A stretch of 32,934 nt of DNA from CAZZKG01 sp964654825 (GCA_964654825.1 CAZZKG010000043.1:1-32934); one strand, 5' to 3'; positions 16,310-24,828 are shown, counted from the stretch's first letter. Numbers and translations are program-made. Notes: generated from the letters alone by a model not told the origin.

Positions 16310-17353
16310 ATGAATAATCGTGACCTCGGCGAAGATTCGATCAAAGCTCGAAGTCTACCCATCCTTCTCACCCTTATCGAGATTTCGGCTGGCCTCACCC
16401 TGTCACCCGGCCGGATGGCCGCACAGACGGGGGAAGTTTTAAACCCCGGTTCGGTCCAGCTCTACTTCGAAAACGACACATTTGCCGGCACCGACCGATG
16501 TTACACCGGCGGCATCAAATTGAGCTGGGTGTCGGGATGTCTCGAGAATCCACGTGAGAATCGCCTGCTGAAGTGGCTGCCTCTACTCGACGACCCCGGG
16601 TCACGACACGCGCTTTCCCTTTCGCTGGGGCAGAACATCTACACACCTGATGACATCACACGTAGTGATATCATAGAGGACGACCGCCCTTACGCCGGCA
16701 ACCTCTACCTGTCACTGGGGATCCACAGCAGGAGTGAACGCCGGTGCCAGACACTCGGAATGAGCCTCGGCATCGTAGGCCCACACGCGTATGCCATGGA
16801 GGCTCAGAGAGGCATACATAAGATCATTAACGGAGTGAGACCCCTGGGATGGACCCATCAGCTGGGAGATGAACTCGCACTTGGCTTCACCTGCGAGACC
16901 AAGTGGAAGACCCTCAAGAAGGGGGTGTTCAGGAAACTCGGGTTAGAGTTCATCAATCACCTGGCAGGCGGTGTCGGCAACATCTACACGTACGCCAGTT
17001 CCGGTGCTCAGTTCCGGTTTGGATGGAACCTGCCGGGGGACTTCGGCGCATCTCTCATAAAGCCGAATGGTGACCGCAGCGTCGATATCCGCGAAAGAGG
17101 CGGCTTCGGAGTCCACTTCTTCATCCTGGTCGACGGGAAAGCCGTCCTGAGGGACATCTTCCTCGACGGGAACACGTTCAGGGACAGTCACCGGGTAGAC
17201 AAAAAGAATTTCACAGCGGACATCATCCCGGGGTTTTCCCTGAGAAAGGGACGGTTCAATTTCAACTACTCGCACGTCTACTGGACCAGGAAGTTCACGA
17301 CCGAGTCGAGGGACCAGGTCTTCGGGACATTCAGCATATCATATTCATATTAA
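16310..17353 (+). CDS. lpxR: LpxR-family outer-membrane lipid A 3'-O-deacylase
   Basis: A 347-residue outer-membrane beta-barrel of the LpxR/DUF2219 family. In studied members it removes the 3'-acyloxyacyl chain from lipid A, changing surface charge and immune recognition. After an N-terminal hydrophobic export signal (about 14-34, cleavage near MAAQT) come the hallmark YFENDTFAGTDRCYTGGIKL (Asn-Asp pair), DDRPYAGNLY, and GIVGPHAYAMEAQRGIHKI with the probable catalytic histidine. Alternating barrel strands run to a C-terminal aromatic, ISYSY. The frame is open upstream to 16205 inside the glycerate kinase gene. The start at 16310 is preferred because a consensus promoter places the transcript start there and the signal peptide follows. 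A repeat element with a terminal T-run lies downstream. The enzyme presupposes lipid A in this organism. Confidence 0.85.
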   Translation: MNNRDLGEDSIKARSLPILLTLIEISAGLTLSPGRMAAQTGEVLNPGSVQLYFENDTFAGTDRCYTGGIKLSWVSGCLENPRENRLLKWLPLLDDPGSRHALSLSLGQNIYTPDDITRSDIIEDDRPYAGNLYLSLGIHSRSERRCQTLGMSLGIVGPHAYAMEAQRGIHKIINGVRPLGWTHQLGDELALGFTCETKWKTLKKGVFRKLGLEFINHLAGGVGNIYTYASSGAQFRFGWNLPGDFGASLIKPNGDRSVDIRERGGFGVHFFILVDGKAVLRDIFLDGNTFRDSHRVDKKNFTADIIPGFSLRKGRFNFNYSHVYWTRKFTTESRDQVFGTFSISYSY

Positions 17354-17362
17354 ATAGTATTA

Positions 17363-17497
17363 AATAGGGACAGTCACCATTTATTATTTCTATGCACTGC
17401 TGTCCGAAAAATAGGAAAAATAGGGACAGTCACCATTTATTATTTCTTTGATGAGCCATAAATAATGGTGAAATAAATGGTGACTGTCCCTATTTTT
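17363..17497. repeat. GGGACAGTCACC inverted-repeat element, copy B (three arms)
   Basis: Two identical 29-base direct copies (17363-17391 and 17419-17447) are followed by an inverted copy. Positions 17416-17441 and 17472-17497 form a perfect 26-base inverted repeat with a 30-base loop. The core is the same as in 13575-13652. The right arm runs into a T-rich tail (17491-17499), so on the plus strand it could also serve as terminator for lpxR. The loop holds a near-tandem partial arm (aataatggtga). Confidence 0.85.
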
Positions 17498-17628
17498 TTA
17501 TGTGGAATCGCAGTGGGCCAAAAAAAAATTCGTATAACTTTCGATTTGTCTGTAATTCAGATAGATCAAACGATTTTCCTGTTTCTTCGCGAAGTGTGTC
17601 AGAGATAATTTTAGAAAAGGAGGGCGTT

Positions 17629-18861
17629 ATGTTGAACACGAGACATCTCATCGCTTCAATGGCAATTACACTTCTCGCGACTGTTTCTCTCACCGGCTAC
17701 CTGTCCGGGGATCCCGTCTCAACTGAGGAAGAGCTGTACCAGGTAAGGACCGCCATCCTCGAGAGAGGCGCCCCGTGGGTTGCAAAAGAGAACGAAATAT
17801 CCAGAATGGATCCTGAGGAAAGAAGGACTCTGCTCGGTCTCATTCCGGAGGATCACGAGACCGGGCCCGTCAGAACAATCGATCCCATGGTCGGCCTTCC
17901 AACCAGCTTTGATTGGAGGGTATACAATGGTCACAACTGGATGACCGAGGTAAAAGACCAGGCAAACTGTGGCTCCTGTGTGATGTTCGGGTCACTCGCT
18001 GCGATGGAGGGATGGCTCAACATCCTCATGAATGACTGGACATGGGACGTTGACCTGTCGGAGCAGCATCTGTTATCCTGCGGAAGTGGAAGCTGTGCTT
18101 CGGGATGGTCGGTCTCCTCGGCGATGAGATATTTGACAAACCACGGAGCTCCGGAAGAGGACTGCTTTGTATATCAAGCTGCCGACAGGGACTGCAGCGA
18201 ATCCTGCAGTGACTGGGAAGATCACACCGTCGAGATCAGGGACTGGGAGTGGGTAAATAACGACGAGAGCACGATTAAATCATACCTCCAGAACGGTCCA
18301 CTCACAACGACCATGACCGTATATACGGATTTCTTCTACTACTCGAGCGGTGTGTATTCGCATTCCTGGGGTAGCATCGAGGGAGGACACTGCATCACTT
18401 TTGTGGGCTGGGATGACGATGCCAGCTGCTGGATCTGCAAGAACAGCTGGGGCGCTTCCTGGGGAGAGAACGGGTACTTCAGGATCGAGTACGGCAACAG
18501 CGGGATCGGATCGAGTACTTCGTATATGGAATTGTATCCGTTGATACAGGTATACACAGACAAGTACAGCTACCTGGGTGGCGATGAACTCGCACTCGGC
18601 ATCAAGGTGGTCAATCCAGGGACGGAATACACCGCAGACGTTGAGATATGGGTCCGAACTCCCGGCGGAGCTGACTACTCCCTGTACTCGGGTGTCTACA
18701 CGATACCAGCGGATGTGAACTTTACTAAGGATGATTTCATGACGGTTACCGTCCCAGCATCACTGGCCGAAGGTGAGTACACCCTCTACGGTGTGATTCG
18801 AGACAGCTCGGGTCTCGAAACGAATTCATTCGACATCCATCCGTTTGAAATCATTCATTGA
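17629..18861 (+). CDS. Secreted papain-like (C1A) cysteine peptidase
   Basis: A 410-residue exported protease. The signal peptide is followed by a short propeptide (about 27-90) and a mature C1A domain beginning near TSFDWRVYNG. The full catalytic set is present: Q111 and C117 in QANCGSC, H254 in GGHCITFVGW and N272 in CKNSWGASWGENGYF. The usual tryptophan after the catalytic cysteine is replaced (CGSCVMF rather than CGSCWAF). Several extra cysteines suggest disulfides. A C-terminal beta-sandwich of about 110 residues follows (VYTDKYSYLGGDEL to the end), possibly for substrate or surface binding. The start at 17629 is chosen over an upstream frame extension because ggagg lies just before it and the signal peptide follows. 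The tail is convergent with pepD and shares a stem-loop with it. Confidence 0.9.
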   Translation: MLNTRHLIASMAITLLATVSLTGYLSGDPVSTEEELYQVRTAILERGAPWVAKENEISRMDPEERRTLLGLIPEDHETGPVRTIDPMVGLPTSFDWRVYNGHNWMTEVKDQANCGSCVMFGSLAAMEGWLNILMNDWTWDVDLSEQHLLSCGSGSCASGWSVSSAMRYLTNHGAPEEDCFVYQAADRDCSESCSDWEDHTVEIRDWEWVNNDESTIKSYLQNGPLTTTMTVYTDFFYYSSGVYSHSWGSIEGGHCITFVGWDDDASCWICKNSWGASWGENGYFRIEYGNSGIGSSTSYMELYPLIQVYTDKYSYLGGDELALGIKVVNPGTEYTADVEIWVRTPGGADYSLYSGVYTIPADVNFTKDDFMTVTVPASLAEGEYTLYGVIRDSSGLETNSFDIHPFEIIH

Positions 18862-18875
18862 TATATAGAAAAGGT

Positions 18876-18906
18876 GCTGAGCGGGAATACGGATCTCCCG
18901 CTCAGC
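18876..18906. terminator. Shared stem-loop between convergent protease and pepD genes
   Basis: A perfect 11-base-pair stem (gctgagcggga, 18876-18886, with tcccgctcagc, 18896-18906) and a nine-base loop, 15 bases past the papain-like gene. The right arm covers the pepD stop codon (18902-18904). On the minus strand a short T-run follows (acctttt), so it fits best as terminator of pepD, with possible use in both directions. Confidence 0.65.
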
Positions 18907-20356
18907 CCAGCTCCTTCAAGAGTTCCACCAGAAAGTCCCAGACCATACCCACCGTGCCGATGTGGATCTTCTCATCTGGCGAGTGGGGATATTTAATGGT
19001 CGGACCGAAGGATATCATGTCCATTCCAGGAGTTCTGTCGCCGATGATGCCGCATTCCAGACCGGCATGAATGATTTCGACAACCGGGTCTCTGTTGTAC
19101 ATCTTCTTGTAGAGCGCGACGCATTTCGCGAGAAGGGCCGAATCCATGTTGGCGGGCCAGGGTGGATAACCCCCTCCGGTATCGGCCGTACCACCTGCCA
19201 GGCGGGAAACGGCTTCAATCCGGTTGGTGAGCTCGTTCAACTTCGATACGAGAGAGCTCCTCTGACTGGTCAGCATTTTGAATGCTTTATCCTCGATGGA
19301 GACCCGTGCGAAGTTGTTCGACGTCTCCACCAGCCCCTTGATGTCGGTCGACATCGCGGCCACACCGTGGGGAACCACACTGATGGAATCGAGGACGGTT
19401 TTTGTACTGGCGGCGGTGAGGGTTTCATCGACAGCCGCGTCCCGAGCATCCTTCACCATCACGAAAAGATCAGGTTCAACGGTGGTGAATTCACTTTTGA
19501 GAGTTTTCTCCGTATCTTTGACCAGACCAGAAACCTTGGATTTATCACTCTCTGCCACGAAAATGAGCGCTTCGGCGTCCCGCGGAATCGCGTTGTGGGC
19601 TGTTCCCCCGCTCACCTGAGCCAGGCGGATGTCCAGCTCCGTATTCAGGGAATCGAGAACACGACCGAGGGCTTTTATGGCATTCGCCTTTTCCTTGTCG
19701 ATGTCGATACCCGAATGACCGCCTTTCATCCCACCGGCGGAGATTTTTACCGGCGTGTATCCGGCGGGAACTTTCTCGGTCTGGACCGGCAGCGAAAGAT
19801 TTGTGTCCTTTCCGCCGGCGCATCCGACAGTAAAGTACCCTTCATCTTCGGAATCGAGGTTCAGGAGAATCTTTCCCTCGATAAAACCGGGCTCTAAAGC
19901 ATTTGCACCCGTCAGGCCCGTTTCCTCGTCGACGGTGAACAGGAGCTCGAGTGGAGGATGCTTCGCCTCCTTATCGAGCGCGACGACGAGCGCCATCGCT
20001 ATGGCGATCCCGTTGTCGGCACCCAGGGTTGTCTTATCAGCGGTCAGCCACTCACCCTCGAACACCAGTTTGATTGGATCCTTCGAAAAATCGTGCGTGG
20101 AATCTGGGGTTTTCTCGCAGACCATATCGACGTGGCCCTGAAGGACCACAGGCGGCTTATTTTCGGACCCGGGTGACCCGGGCACCCTGATGACGATGTT
20201 CCCCACCGTGTCCTGTTTAGTAGTGAGGTTGTTCGCTTCGGCCCACTGCAGGAGCCAGGCGAGGATCTTCTCTTCGTGCCTGGAACAGCGGGGGATTCTG
20301 GTTATCTCTTCGAATACCTTCAGAATGTCTTTCGTCTTCTCATGGGTAATGGTCAT
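18902..20356 (-). CDS. pepD: Aminoacyl-histidine dipeptidase (M20C, PepD)
   Basis: A 484-residue cytoplasmic metallopeptidase that splits Xaa-His and other dipeptides. The M20 metal and catalytic residues are visible: H75 and D77 in QGHVDM, D114 in LGADNG, the E144-E145 pair in TVDEETG, D168 in NLDSEDEG and a C-terminal histidine in IIHAGLECG. The start is supported by aggag six bases before the ATG and by a near-consensus promoter. Length matches the family. It is convergent with the secreted papain-like protease and could finish the digestion of peptides released outside the cell. Its stop codon lies inside a terminator stem. Confidence 0.93.
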   Translation of the reverse strand: MTITHEKTKDILKVFEEITRIPRCSRHEEKILAWLLQWAEANNLTTKQDTVGNIVIRVPGSPGSENKPPVVLQGHVDMVCEKTPDSTHDFSKDPIKLVFEGEWLTADKTTLGADNGIAIAMALVVALDKEAKHPPLELLFTVDEETGLTGANALEPGFIEGKILLNLDSEDEGYFTVGCAGGKDTNLSLPVQTEKVPAGYTPVKISAGGMKGGHSGIDIDKEKANAIKALGRVLDSLNTELDIRLAQVSGGTAHNAIPRDAEALIFVAESDKSKVSGLVKDTEKTLKSEFTTVEPDLFVMVKDARDAAVDETLTAASTKTVLDSISVVPHGVAAMSTDIKGLVETSNNFARVSIEDKAFKMLTSQRSSLVSKLNELTNRIEAVSRLAGGTADTGGGYPPWPANMDSALLAKCVALYKKMYNRDPVVEIIHAGLECGIIGDRTPGMDMISFGPTIKYPHSPDEKIHIGTVGMVWDFLVELLKELG

Positions 20357-20384
20357 CTATCACTCCTGGTTTGAGTAGAGTTAC

Positions 20385-20413
20385 ACTATAAGGAAACGAC
20401 TTTCAAATGTCAA
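20385..20413 (-). promoter_or_regulatory. Sigma70-type promoter of pepD
   Basis: On the minus strand TTGACA (20413-20408), 17-base spacer, TATAGT (20390-20385), about 30 bases upstream of the pepD ATG. Near-perfect consensus. Confidence 0.75.
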
Positions 20414-20618
20414 TACGTTGAGCATTCTCACCCTTTCCAGAACGACTGTGGGAAGGCCTCGGCGCGTCCTGCTGCGGGCATCCGTTCGGTGGTTTAGTCA
20501 TCAGTAATGGTGGATCCCGACGTGGTTTCCTTGACTACACATACTCCTTCCCGTACTGGAGAAGGTCCCTGTACGGGTTATGATCTATGTGTGCATGAAC
20601 GGGTGAGAACAAGACGCT

Positions 20619-20644
20619 GCCTCCCGGGTTGGTTCCCGGGAGGC
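20619..20644 (-). terminator. GC-rich hairpin past the caspase-fold protease gene
   Basis: A perfect 10-base-pair stem (gcctcccggg with cccgggaggc) and a six-base loop, 34 bases beyond the stop codon at 20679. There is no clear U-tract on the minus strand, so Rho-independent termination is uncertain. Confidence 0.5.
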
Positions 20645-20678
20645 GTAATGTCATTCATTTCGATATTATCATCTCAAG

Positions 20679-23213
20679 TCACGGATCGATTTTTACGAGA
20701 ACGGGGTTGGAAACGAAGTCGAATCCGTCTGTCAGGGTGAAGGCGAATGTGATTGTTTTTCCGGCGTGATCGGGGTTGATGGGGGACGGAAGATTGAGAG
20801 TCGCCGTCGCCCGGCCGCTCTCATCGAGTGTCCCGCTGAAGTTCTGAAAAACGACGCCGTTCAGATTGTTGAGGATGATGTCGGTCAATGCATCCCTGTT
20901 GAGCGGGATAACCTCCCCACCCGGAAGCGTTGTGCCCGGGTACGGTCCACTCGAACATCCGCCCATCAGGTAGGGACGATCGGCGTTATCTGCGCCCGCA
21001 TCGAGGAAGAAGTCGATGTTGCAGCCCACAGAAGCAGAGAACTGATAGGCCTCGGCCCAGATACTAGGATCGGTGTCCACGGATTGCACACGGAAGTCAT
21101 CCAGGCCGGCTTCGGTGATGGAGTTACTCGGATTGTCCGCTGTCCCGAATCGGACCCGGAGCTGATCGGTTGGTTCCAAGTAATCCGAAACGGTAAAACT
21201 CATGGGAATCCACTCGGCCGGGCTGGAATAGGTGGTGGAAACATTCGTCCACGTAGAACCGTCATCGTTCGAAACGTCCACGAAAAATGGATCATCGCCG
21301 TCGTCATTCTGAAACCACGTATAAAAATCGACAACGGCGTCTCCACCCCCGATGCTGAAGCGTGGTGATATCAGCATCGTCGGCCCGCCGTCGACATCAT
21401 AATCACGATAATAACCGCCCGGGGGGCCATTCTCCGTCACAAAACAGAAGGAGCCGGCGCCTGCAGGATTATCCTCGAGCGGCGCGACCTGCCCGCCGCT
21501 GGTCGCATTGGGTACGCAGCGCTCCCAGGCACCCGCGGCGAGGTCGATATTCTCCACCGACCAGCCAGTTTCCTCTTCGAAATCATCCGTGAAGAGAGCC
21601 TGCGCAAGGCAGACGTCGTACGAGTAGACATTTTCCGGGGCATCAGGTGGTGCGGTGACAACGACACCGGTGCCGGTCTCGGCGACAAAATAGAACTCAG
21701 GGCTATCTCCCGGCCGGGCACCTGGTATAACGACTTCGTAGAGGTCCCCGCCCTGGGGCGCAAACGGTACAGCCGTATATGCATCGGACGGGTCGAACCG
21801 GTAGTACAGGAACCCTGTTCCCGGCTCATAGCTCCCGGATCCGGACTGGATCTCGACGGTTATGGGGGTTTCAGGACCGGGTGGCATCTGACCGGAAGGA
21901 AACTCTCCGGGGAAGTTGAGATAGAGTGCTGGTTCCACCTTCCCCAGGAAAGGATCACCCGTTATTGTCATGCCGTAGTGCCAGCCGATCTCATCGTCAT
22001 TGTAGGGTGCAAGGTAATTGAACCACTGCCGGAAAGCCTCACCGAAACACTCGCCGGCCCCGAAAGGCTGGTAGAACGCCCAGAACACCAGCATCGATCC
22101 TGTTTTCGTGCTGCCGATGACGGACAGGCTCGTAGTACTGGTGTCATAGATGTAAGATCCCCCCAGAAAATTGGAATCCGTGTACCTGAGCGAACTGCAC
22201 GCGAACAGATTGAAGAACATCGCGTGAGGTTGAACCGCCTGTATCTGGTAATTGTAGGCCAGGCCGCCGCGGGTGAAATAATGCGCGGATGATGATGAAT
22301 GACAGCACATCTGGACGAATTCATAGGCGGTGTTCGGCACCCTGTTGTCGACATAGTCGTCCCGGTTGGTGGCAGGTGCCGGGATGTCATCGAAATCTGG
22401 ATAGGCGTATTGAATATCGGTCCGAATATCCATGTACGCAGCCCAGTCATCTTCGGTGTAGGACAGAGCGTATTCGGGTGTCACCATCCCACCGCTTCTG
22501 TAATTGTGATTCTTGTCCAGGTATTCGTTGGTGATCGATTCTTCATCACCGCTCATCATCGAAGCATCGATGTGACCGATGAAGATCTCGGGCCCCTCGT
22601 CCCCGGATCCGGCGGAATGATAATCGAATATCCCGTCGGAATCACCGTCAGACCAGGTGCCGTCGAGATCCATGTAATAGAGATCACAGGGAAACTCCTC
22701 GTGCCCCCAGACTTCACATTCATACCAGGCGACAGGGAGATCGCCGACATACACGCACCCCGCCAGATCGGTCGAATTGGTGATGATGAAGGTCTTGAGA
22801 TCCTCTGGTGTGCCTCCCGAAACAAGATGGACTTCCACCGCGTAGCCGGTGAATTCAAGATCGGACACGTAGCGGGTCAGGTTGCTCTCAATTCCGCTGT
22901 AAAGCGAGCTGTTGACCAGGACCAGGGCCTTGACGGTGAGTTCATCTCCTCGTTTGGAAGGTGTCACATAAAGGGGAGTGGTCGAGAACGGCATTGTCTC
23001 CCTCCCACCCAGGTATTCCCCGTAGGTACCCGGACTTCCCGGACCCGTCCATCTCAGCCGAGGGATGTTGCTGTAATCCGCGTCGACCCCCCCGTCCCCC
23101 TCCCAAATTGCCATGGGAAGAGACCGGCCGAAACCACTATCGCCTGGAACGAAAAATGACACACAGAGGATCGACAGAAAAGAGATAAAGAAAATACGTG
23201 TTGTCTTCGTCAT
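20679..23213 (-). CDS. Secreted gingipain-like (clan CD, caspase-fold) cysteine peptidase with beta-domains
   Basis: An 844-residue exported protein. The start at 23213 is chosen because aaggag lies seven bases before the ATG and a signal peptide follows (MTKTTRIFFISFLSILCVSF). The region about 90-430 resembles peptidase C25: LVLVNSSLYSGI, GCVYVGDLPVAWYECE, CDLYYMDLDG, then H305 in VQMCCHSSSS and C339 in FNLFACSSLRY, and later ITGDPF. The His-Cys spacing of 34 residues is close to the 33 of gingipains, so this is the likely catalytic dyad. An Ig-like domain (about 448-545) resembles the one in the M28 protein at 46-3063. A jelly-roll-like region (about 550-700, FEEETGWSVEN) and a C-terminal domain of unknown type follow. 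There is no FlgD-type sorting tail. Protease activity is a good inference, not proven. Confidence 0.75.
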   Translation of the reverse strand: MTKTTRIFFISFLSILCVSFFVPGDSGFGRSLPMAIWEGDGGVDADYSNIPRLRWTGPGSPGTYGEYLGGRETMPFSTTPLYVTPSKRGDELTVKALVLVNSSLYSGIESNLTRYVSDLEFTGYAVEVHLVSGGTPEDLKTFIITNSTDLAGCVYVGDLPVAWYECEVWGHEEFPCDLYYMDLDGTWSDGDSDGIFDYHSAGSGDEGPEIFIGHIDASMMSGDEESITNEYLDKNHNYRSGGMVTPEYALSYTEDDWAAYMDIRTDIQYAYPDFDDIPAPATNRDDYVDNRVPNTAYEFVQMCCHSSSSAHYFTRGGLAYNYQIQAVQPHAMFFNLFACSSLRYTDSNFLGGSYIYDTSTTSLSVIGSTKTGSMLVFWAFYQPFGAGECFGEAFRQWFNYLAPYNDDEIGWHYGMTITGDPFLGKVEPALYLNFPGEFPSGQMPPGPETPITVEIQSGSGSYEPGTGFLYYRFDPSDAYTAVPFAPQGGDLYEVVIPGARPGDSPEFYFVAETGTGVVVTAPPDAPENVYSYDVCLAQALFTDDFEEETGWSVENIDLAAGAWERCVPNATSGGQVAPLEDNPAGAGSFCFVTENGPPGGYYRDYDVDGGPTMLISPRFSIGGGDAVVDFYTWFQNDDGDDPFFVDVSNDDGSTWTNVSTTYSSPAEWIPMSFTVSDYLEPTDQLRVRFGTADNPSNSITEAGLDDFRVQSVDTDPSIWAEAYQFSASVGCNIDFFLDAGADNADRPYLMGGCSSGPYPGTTLPGGEVIPLNRDALTDIILNNLNGVVFQNFSGTLDESGRATATLNLPSPINPDHAGKTITFAFTLTDGFDFVSNPVLVKIDP

Positions 23214-23247
23214 CGAATTACTCCTTGTGAGGGTGCGTACACCATGC

Positions 23248-23276
23248 ATTGTATCACTCCCCGGATATAATGTCAA
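23248..23276 (-). promoter_or_regulatory. Sigma70-type promoter of the caspase-fold protease gene
   Basis: On the minus strand TTGACA (23276-23271), 17-base spacer, TACAAT (23253-23248), 35 bases upstream of the ATG at 23213. Confidence 0.72.
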
Positions 23277-23352
23277 GCACGCACTGATTCCACACACTCT
23301 GATTCAGCGGAGAAAATGTTGCTTAACATGCATCCACAGTACAGGCGGGAAT

Positions 23353-23382
23353 TTGCATTCGATGTCGCATGTGTGCTATAAT
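23353..23382 (+). promoter_or_regulatory. Promoter of the beta-lactamase-like gene, extended -10
   Basis: TTGCAT (23353-23358), 18-base spacer, perfect TATAAT (23377-23382) preceded by TGC, an extended -10 element. The predicted leader is about 40 bases. It diverges from the promoter at 23248-23276. Confidence 0.65.
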
Positions 23383-23428
23383 GATATAATTACCATAGAC
23401 CAGTACTCACTTTCAGGACCAAGATCAT

Positions 23429-24640
23429 ATGCGCCCTATCCCGGTTTACCTGGTTTTCGTAGCCTTTCTTACAGGCATAACAGTCATCTCGACCGATATC
23501 GAGCGAGCCCATGGGAATTCCCTCGAGGATAATGTCACACTTCTCTCTCCTGTTGGCGTTGCAGTCCCATGCCCCTTCGAACTGCCCCTCGACCTGCAGG
23601 ACGAGCTCGATCAGGTCGTAGCACTAAACAACGGTTACGGCGGCGGAATCTTCAGAATCGCCTCGGGAACCTGCGGACTCATCTGGGAGGGAGCTTCAGG
23701 AAATGTGATTCACGATGGGTCACCCATCCCGGCAGACGCCAACTTCGAGATCGCGAGTACATCCAAGGCGTTTACGGCTGCAACCGTTCTTCTCCTGATG
23801 GAAGAGGGCTTACTTACCCTGGATCAGCCTATCGGCGAGCTGCTTCCGCCGGAATACACAACCGGTCTCATCGTCATCGACGATTACGACTACACACCCG
23901 AGCTAACCGTGCGCCAGCTCCTCTCACACACCTCGGGTCTTCCCGATTACTGGTACGACCCTCCTTACATCTATCCCGGCATTAACGCGTTTCTGCTGGA
24001 ATACATTCTCTACCCTAACCGCTTCTGGGAACCGGTCGATATTCTGGCGTATGTCCCGGGTTTGGATCCGATTTTTGTGCCCGGTACGTCCTGGCACTAC
24101 AACGACACCGGCTATCTGCTGGCCGGCCTGATTGTAGAACAAGTCACCGGCATGGGGCTCCACGAGGTCTACCGTGATCGGATATTCGACCCGCTAGGCC
24201 TGGATGACACATGGCTGCACTGGCGGGAACCGCCGGCACCCGGACTGACCAGATCTCACCGCTACGAGGAGATCTGGGACATGTACACGAAACGGCACAA
24301 CAGCGCCGACTGGGCCGGAGGAGGTCTGGTGAGCAGTACACGTGACCTCGAAACTTTTATCCGAGCTCTGGCCGACAACACGCTGTTTTCTGATCCCTCG
24401 ACGATCGAAGAAATGACAGCGTGGATCGGGACAGATACGCCCGGTGTCCAGTACGGCCTGGGGCTCTTCAGGACATGGCTTGGCGGAGGACACGGAGAGA
24501 TCTGGGGCCATGACGGCTACGGTAACTCCTGGATGTACTACTGGCCGAAAGAGGACATCACCATGGTCGGTACGCTCAACCAGACAGAGAATGACTGGTG
24601 GCCGCTTGTTGCTGCAGCCGCCCAAGAGATCGACCCCTGA
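23429..24640 (+). CDS. Exported serine beta-lactamase-like hydrolase (class C/PBP4* family)
   Basis: A 403-residue protein of the Beta-lactamase family PF00144, which includes class C beta-lactamases, DD-peptidases and esterases. The N-terminus has a signal peptide (about 1-31). The catalytic SxxK motif is S110-T-S-K113 in ASTSKAFTAATV, followed by LLMEEGLLTLDQPIGE. The second motif appears as Y224-N-D226 in WHYNDTGYLLAG, where Asn is usual at the third position. The third, near the C-terminus, is GHDGYG. Length and motif order are normal. These proteins are more often peptidases or esterases than resistance enzymes, so no antibiotic role is claimed. It is divergent from the caspase-fold protease and precedes the tetR gene. 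Confidence 0.87.
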   Translation: MRPIPVYLVFVAFLTGITVISTDIERAHGNSLEDNVTLLSPVGVAVPCPFELPLDLQDELDQVVALNNGYGGGIFRIASGTCGLIWEGASGNVIHDGSPIPADANFEIASTSKAFTAATVLLLMEEGLLTLDQPIGELLPPEYTTGLIVIDDYDYTPELTVRQLLSHTSGLPDYWYDPPYIYPGINAFLLEYILYPNRFWEPVDILAYVPGLDPIFVPGTSWHYNDTGYLLAGLIVEQVTGMGLHEVYRDRIFDPLGLDDTWLHWREPPAPGLTRSHRYEEIWDMYTKRHNSADWAGGGLVSSTRDLETFIRALADNTLFSDPSTIEEMTAWIGTDTPGVQYGLGLFRTWLGGGHGEIWGHDGYGNSWMYYWPKEDITMVGTLNQTENDWWPLVAAAAQEIDP

Positions 24641-24660
24641 CCGGATCGATCCCCCACGCC

Positions 24661-24717
24661 CGGTCAACGAGCGAATGCACCTTCCGGCCCCTGAAGTCGA
24701 TTATCGTTAGGGTTTCA
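24661..24717 (-). pseudogene. Possible remnant of a FlgD-like sorting domain
   Basis: On the minus strand, just past the beta-lactamase-like gene, a short open stretch reads LTIIDFRGRKVHSLVD. This resembles VTLSVSDIRGRHVRTLVD in the intact sorting domain of the protein at 11761-13464. The flanking hallmarks (NPFNP before, SGIYFY after) are absent. It may be a decayed gene end, or chance. Confidence 0.3.
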
Positions 24718-24799
24718 TGGTTTGATCGAGGGGAAGAAAGTGTCACTGTCTCTCCCTGGCCTTCGAAAGTGAGCATCTTTATCAATCCAGACTATGGTC

Positions 24800-24828
24800 T
24801 TGACAGCCGGTTTTATTATTAATATACT
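24800..24828 (+). promoter_or_regulatory. Sigma70-type promoter of the tetR gene
   Basis: A perfect TTGACA (24800-24805), 17-base spacer, TATACT (24823-24828). The start site would be near 24835, giving a 20-base leader without a clear ribosome-binding site. The -10 end and the start site lie within the palindrome at 24827-24848. Confidence 0.8.

Larger units (their letters stand above)
20357..20678. other. 322-base intergenic region
   Basis: It holds the pepD promoter (20385-20413), a 7-base-pair inverted repeat (20550-20556 with 20571-20577, cccgtac/gtacggg) and a strong GC hairpin (20619-20644). I see no convincing coding region between them. Confidence 0.55.

Noticed and set aside
17180..17192. 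AGGGACAGTCACC within lpxR, identical to the core of the repeat elements
   Set aside because: It is in frame and encodes part of the protein (FRDSHR). There is no inverted partner nearby, so I treat it as chance.
22299..23159. Open frame of 286 codons on the plus strand inside the gingipain-like gene
   Set aside because: It is antisense to a well-supported gene, with no domain match and no start signal. The 311-codon frame at 18962-19897 opposite pepD and the 282-codon frame at 8128-8976 opposite asnB were rejected for the same reason.
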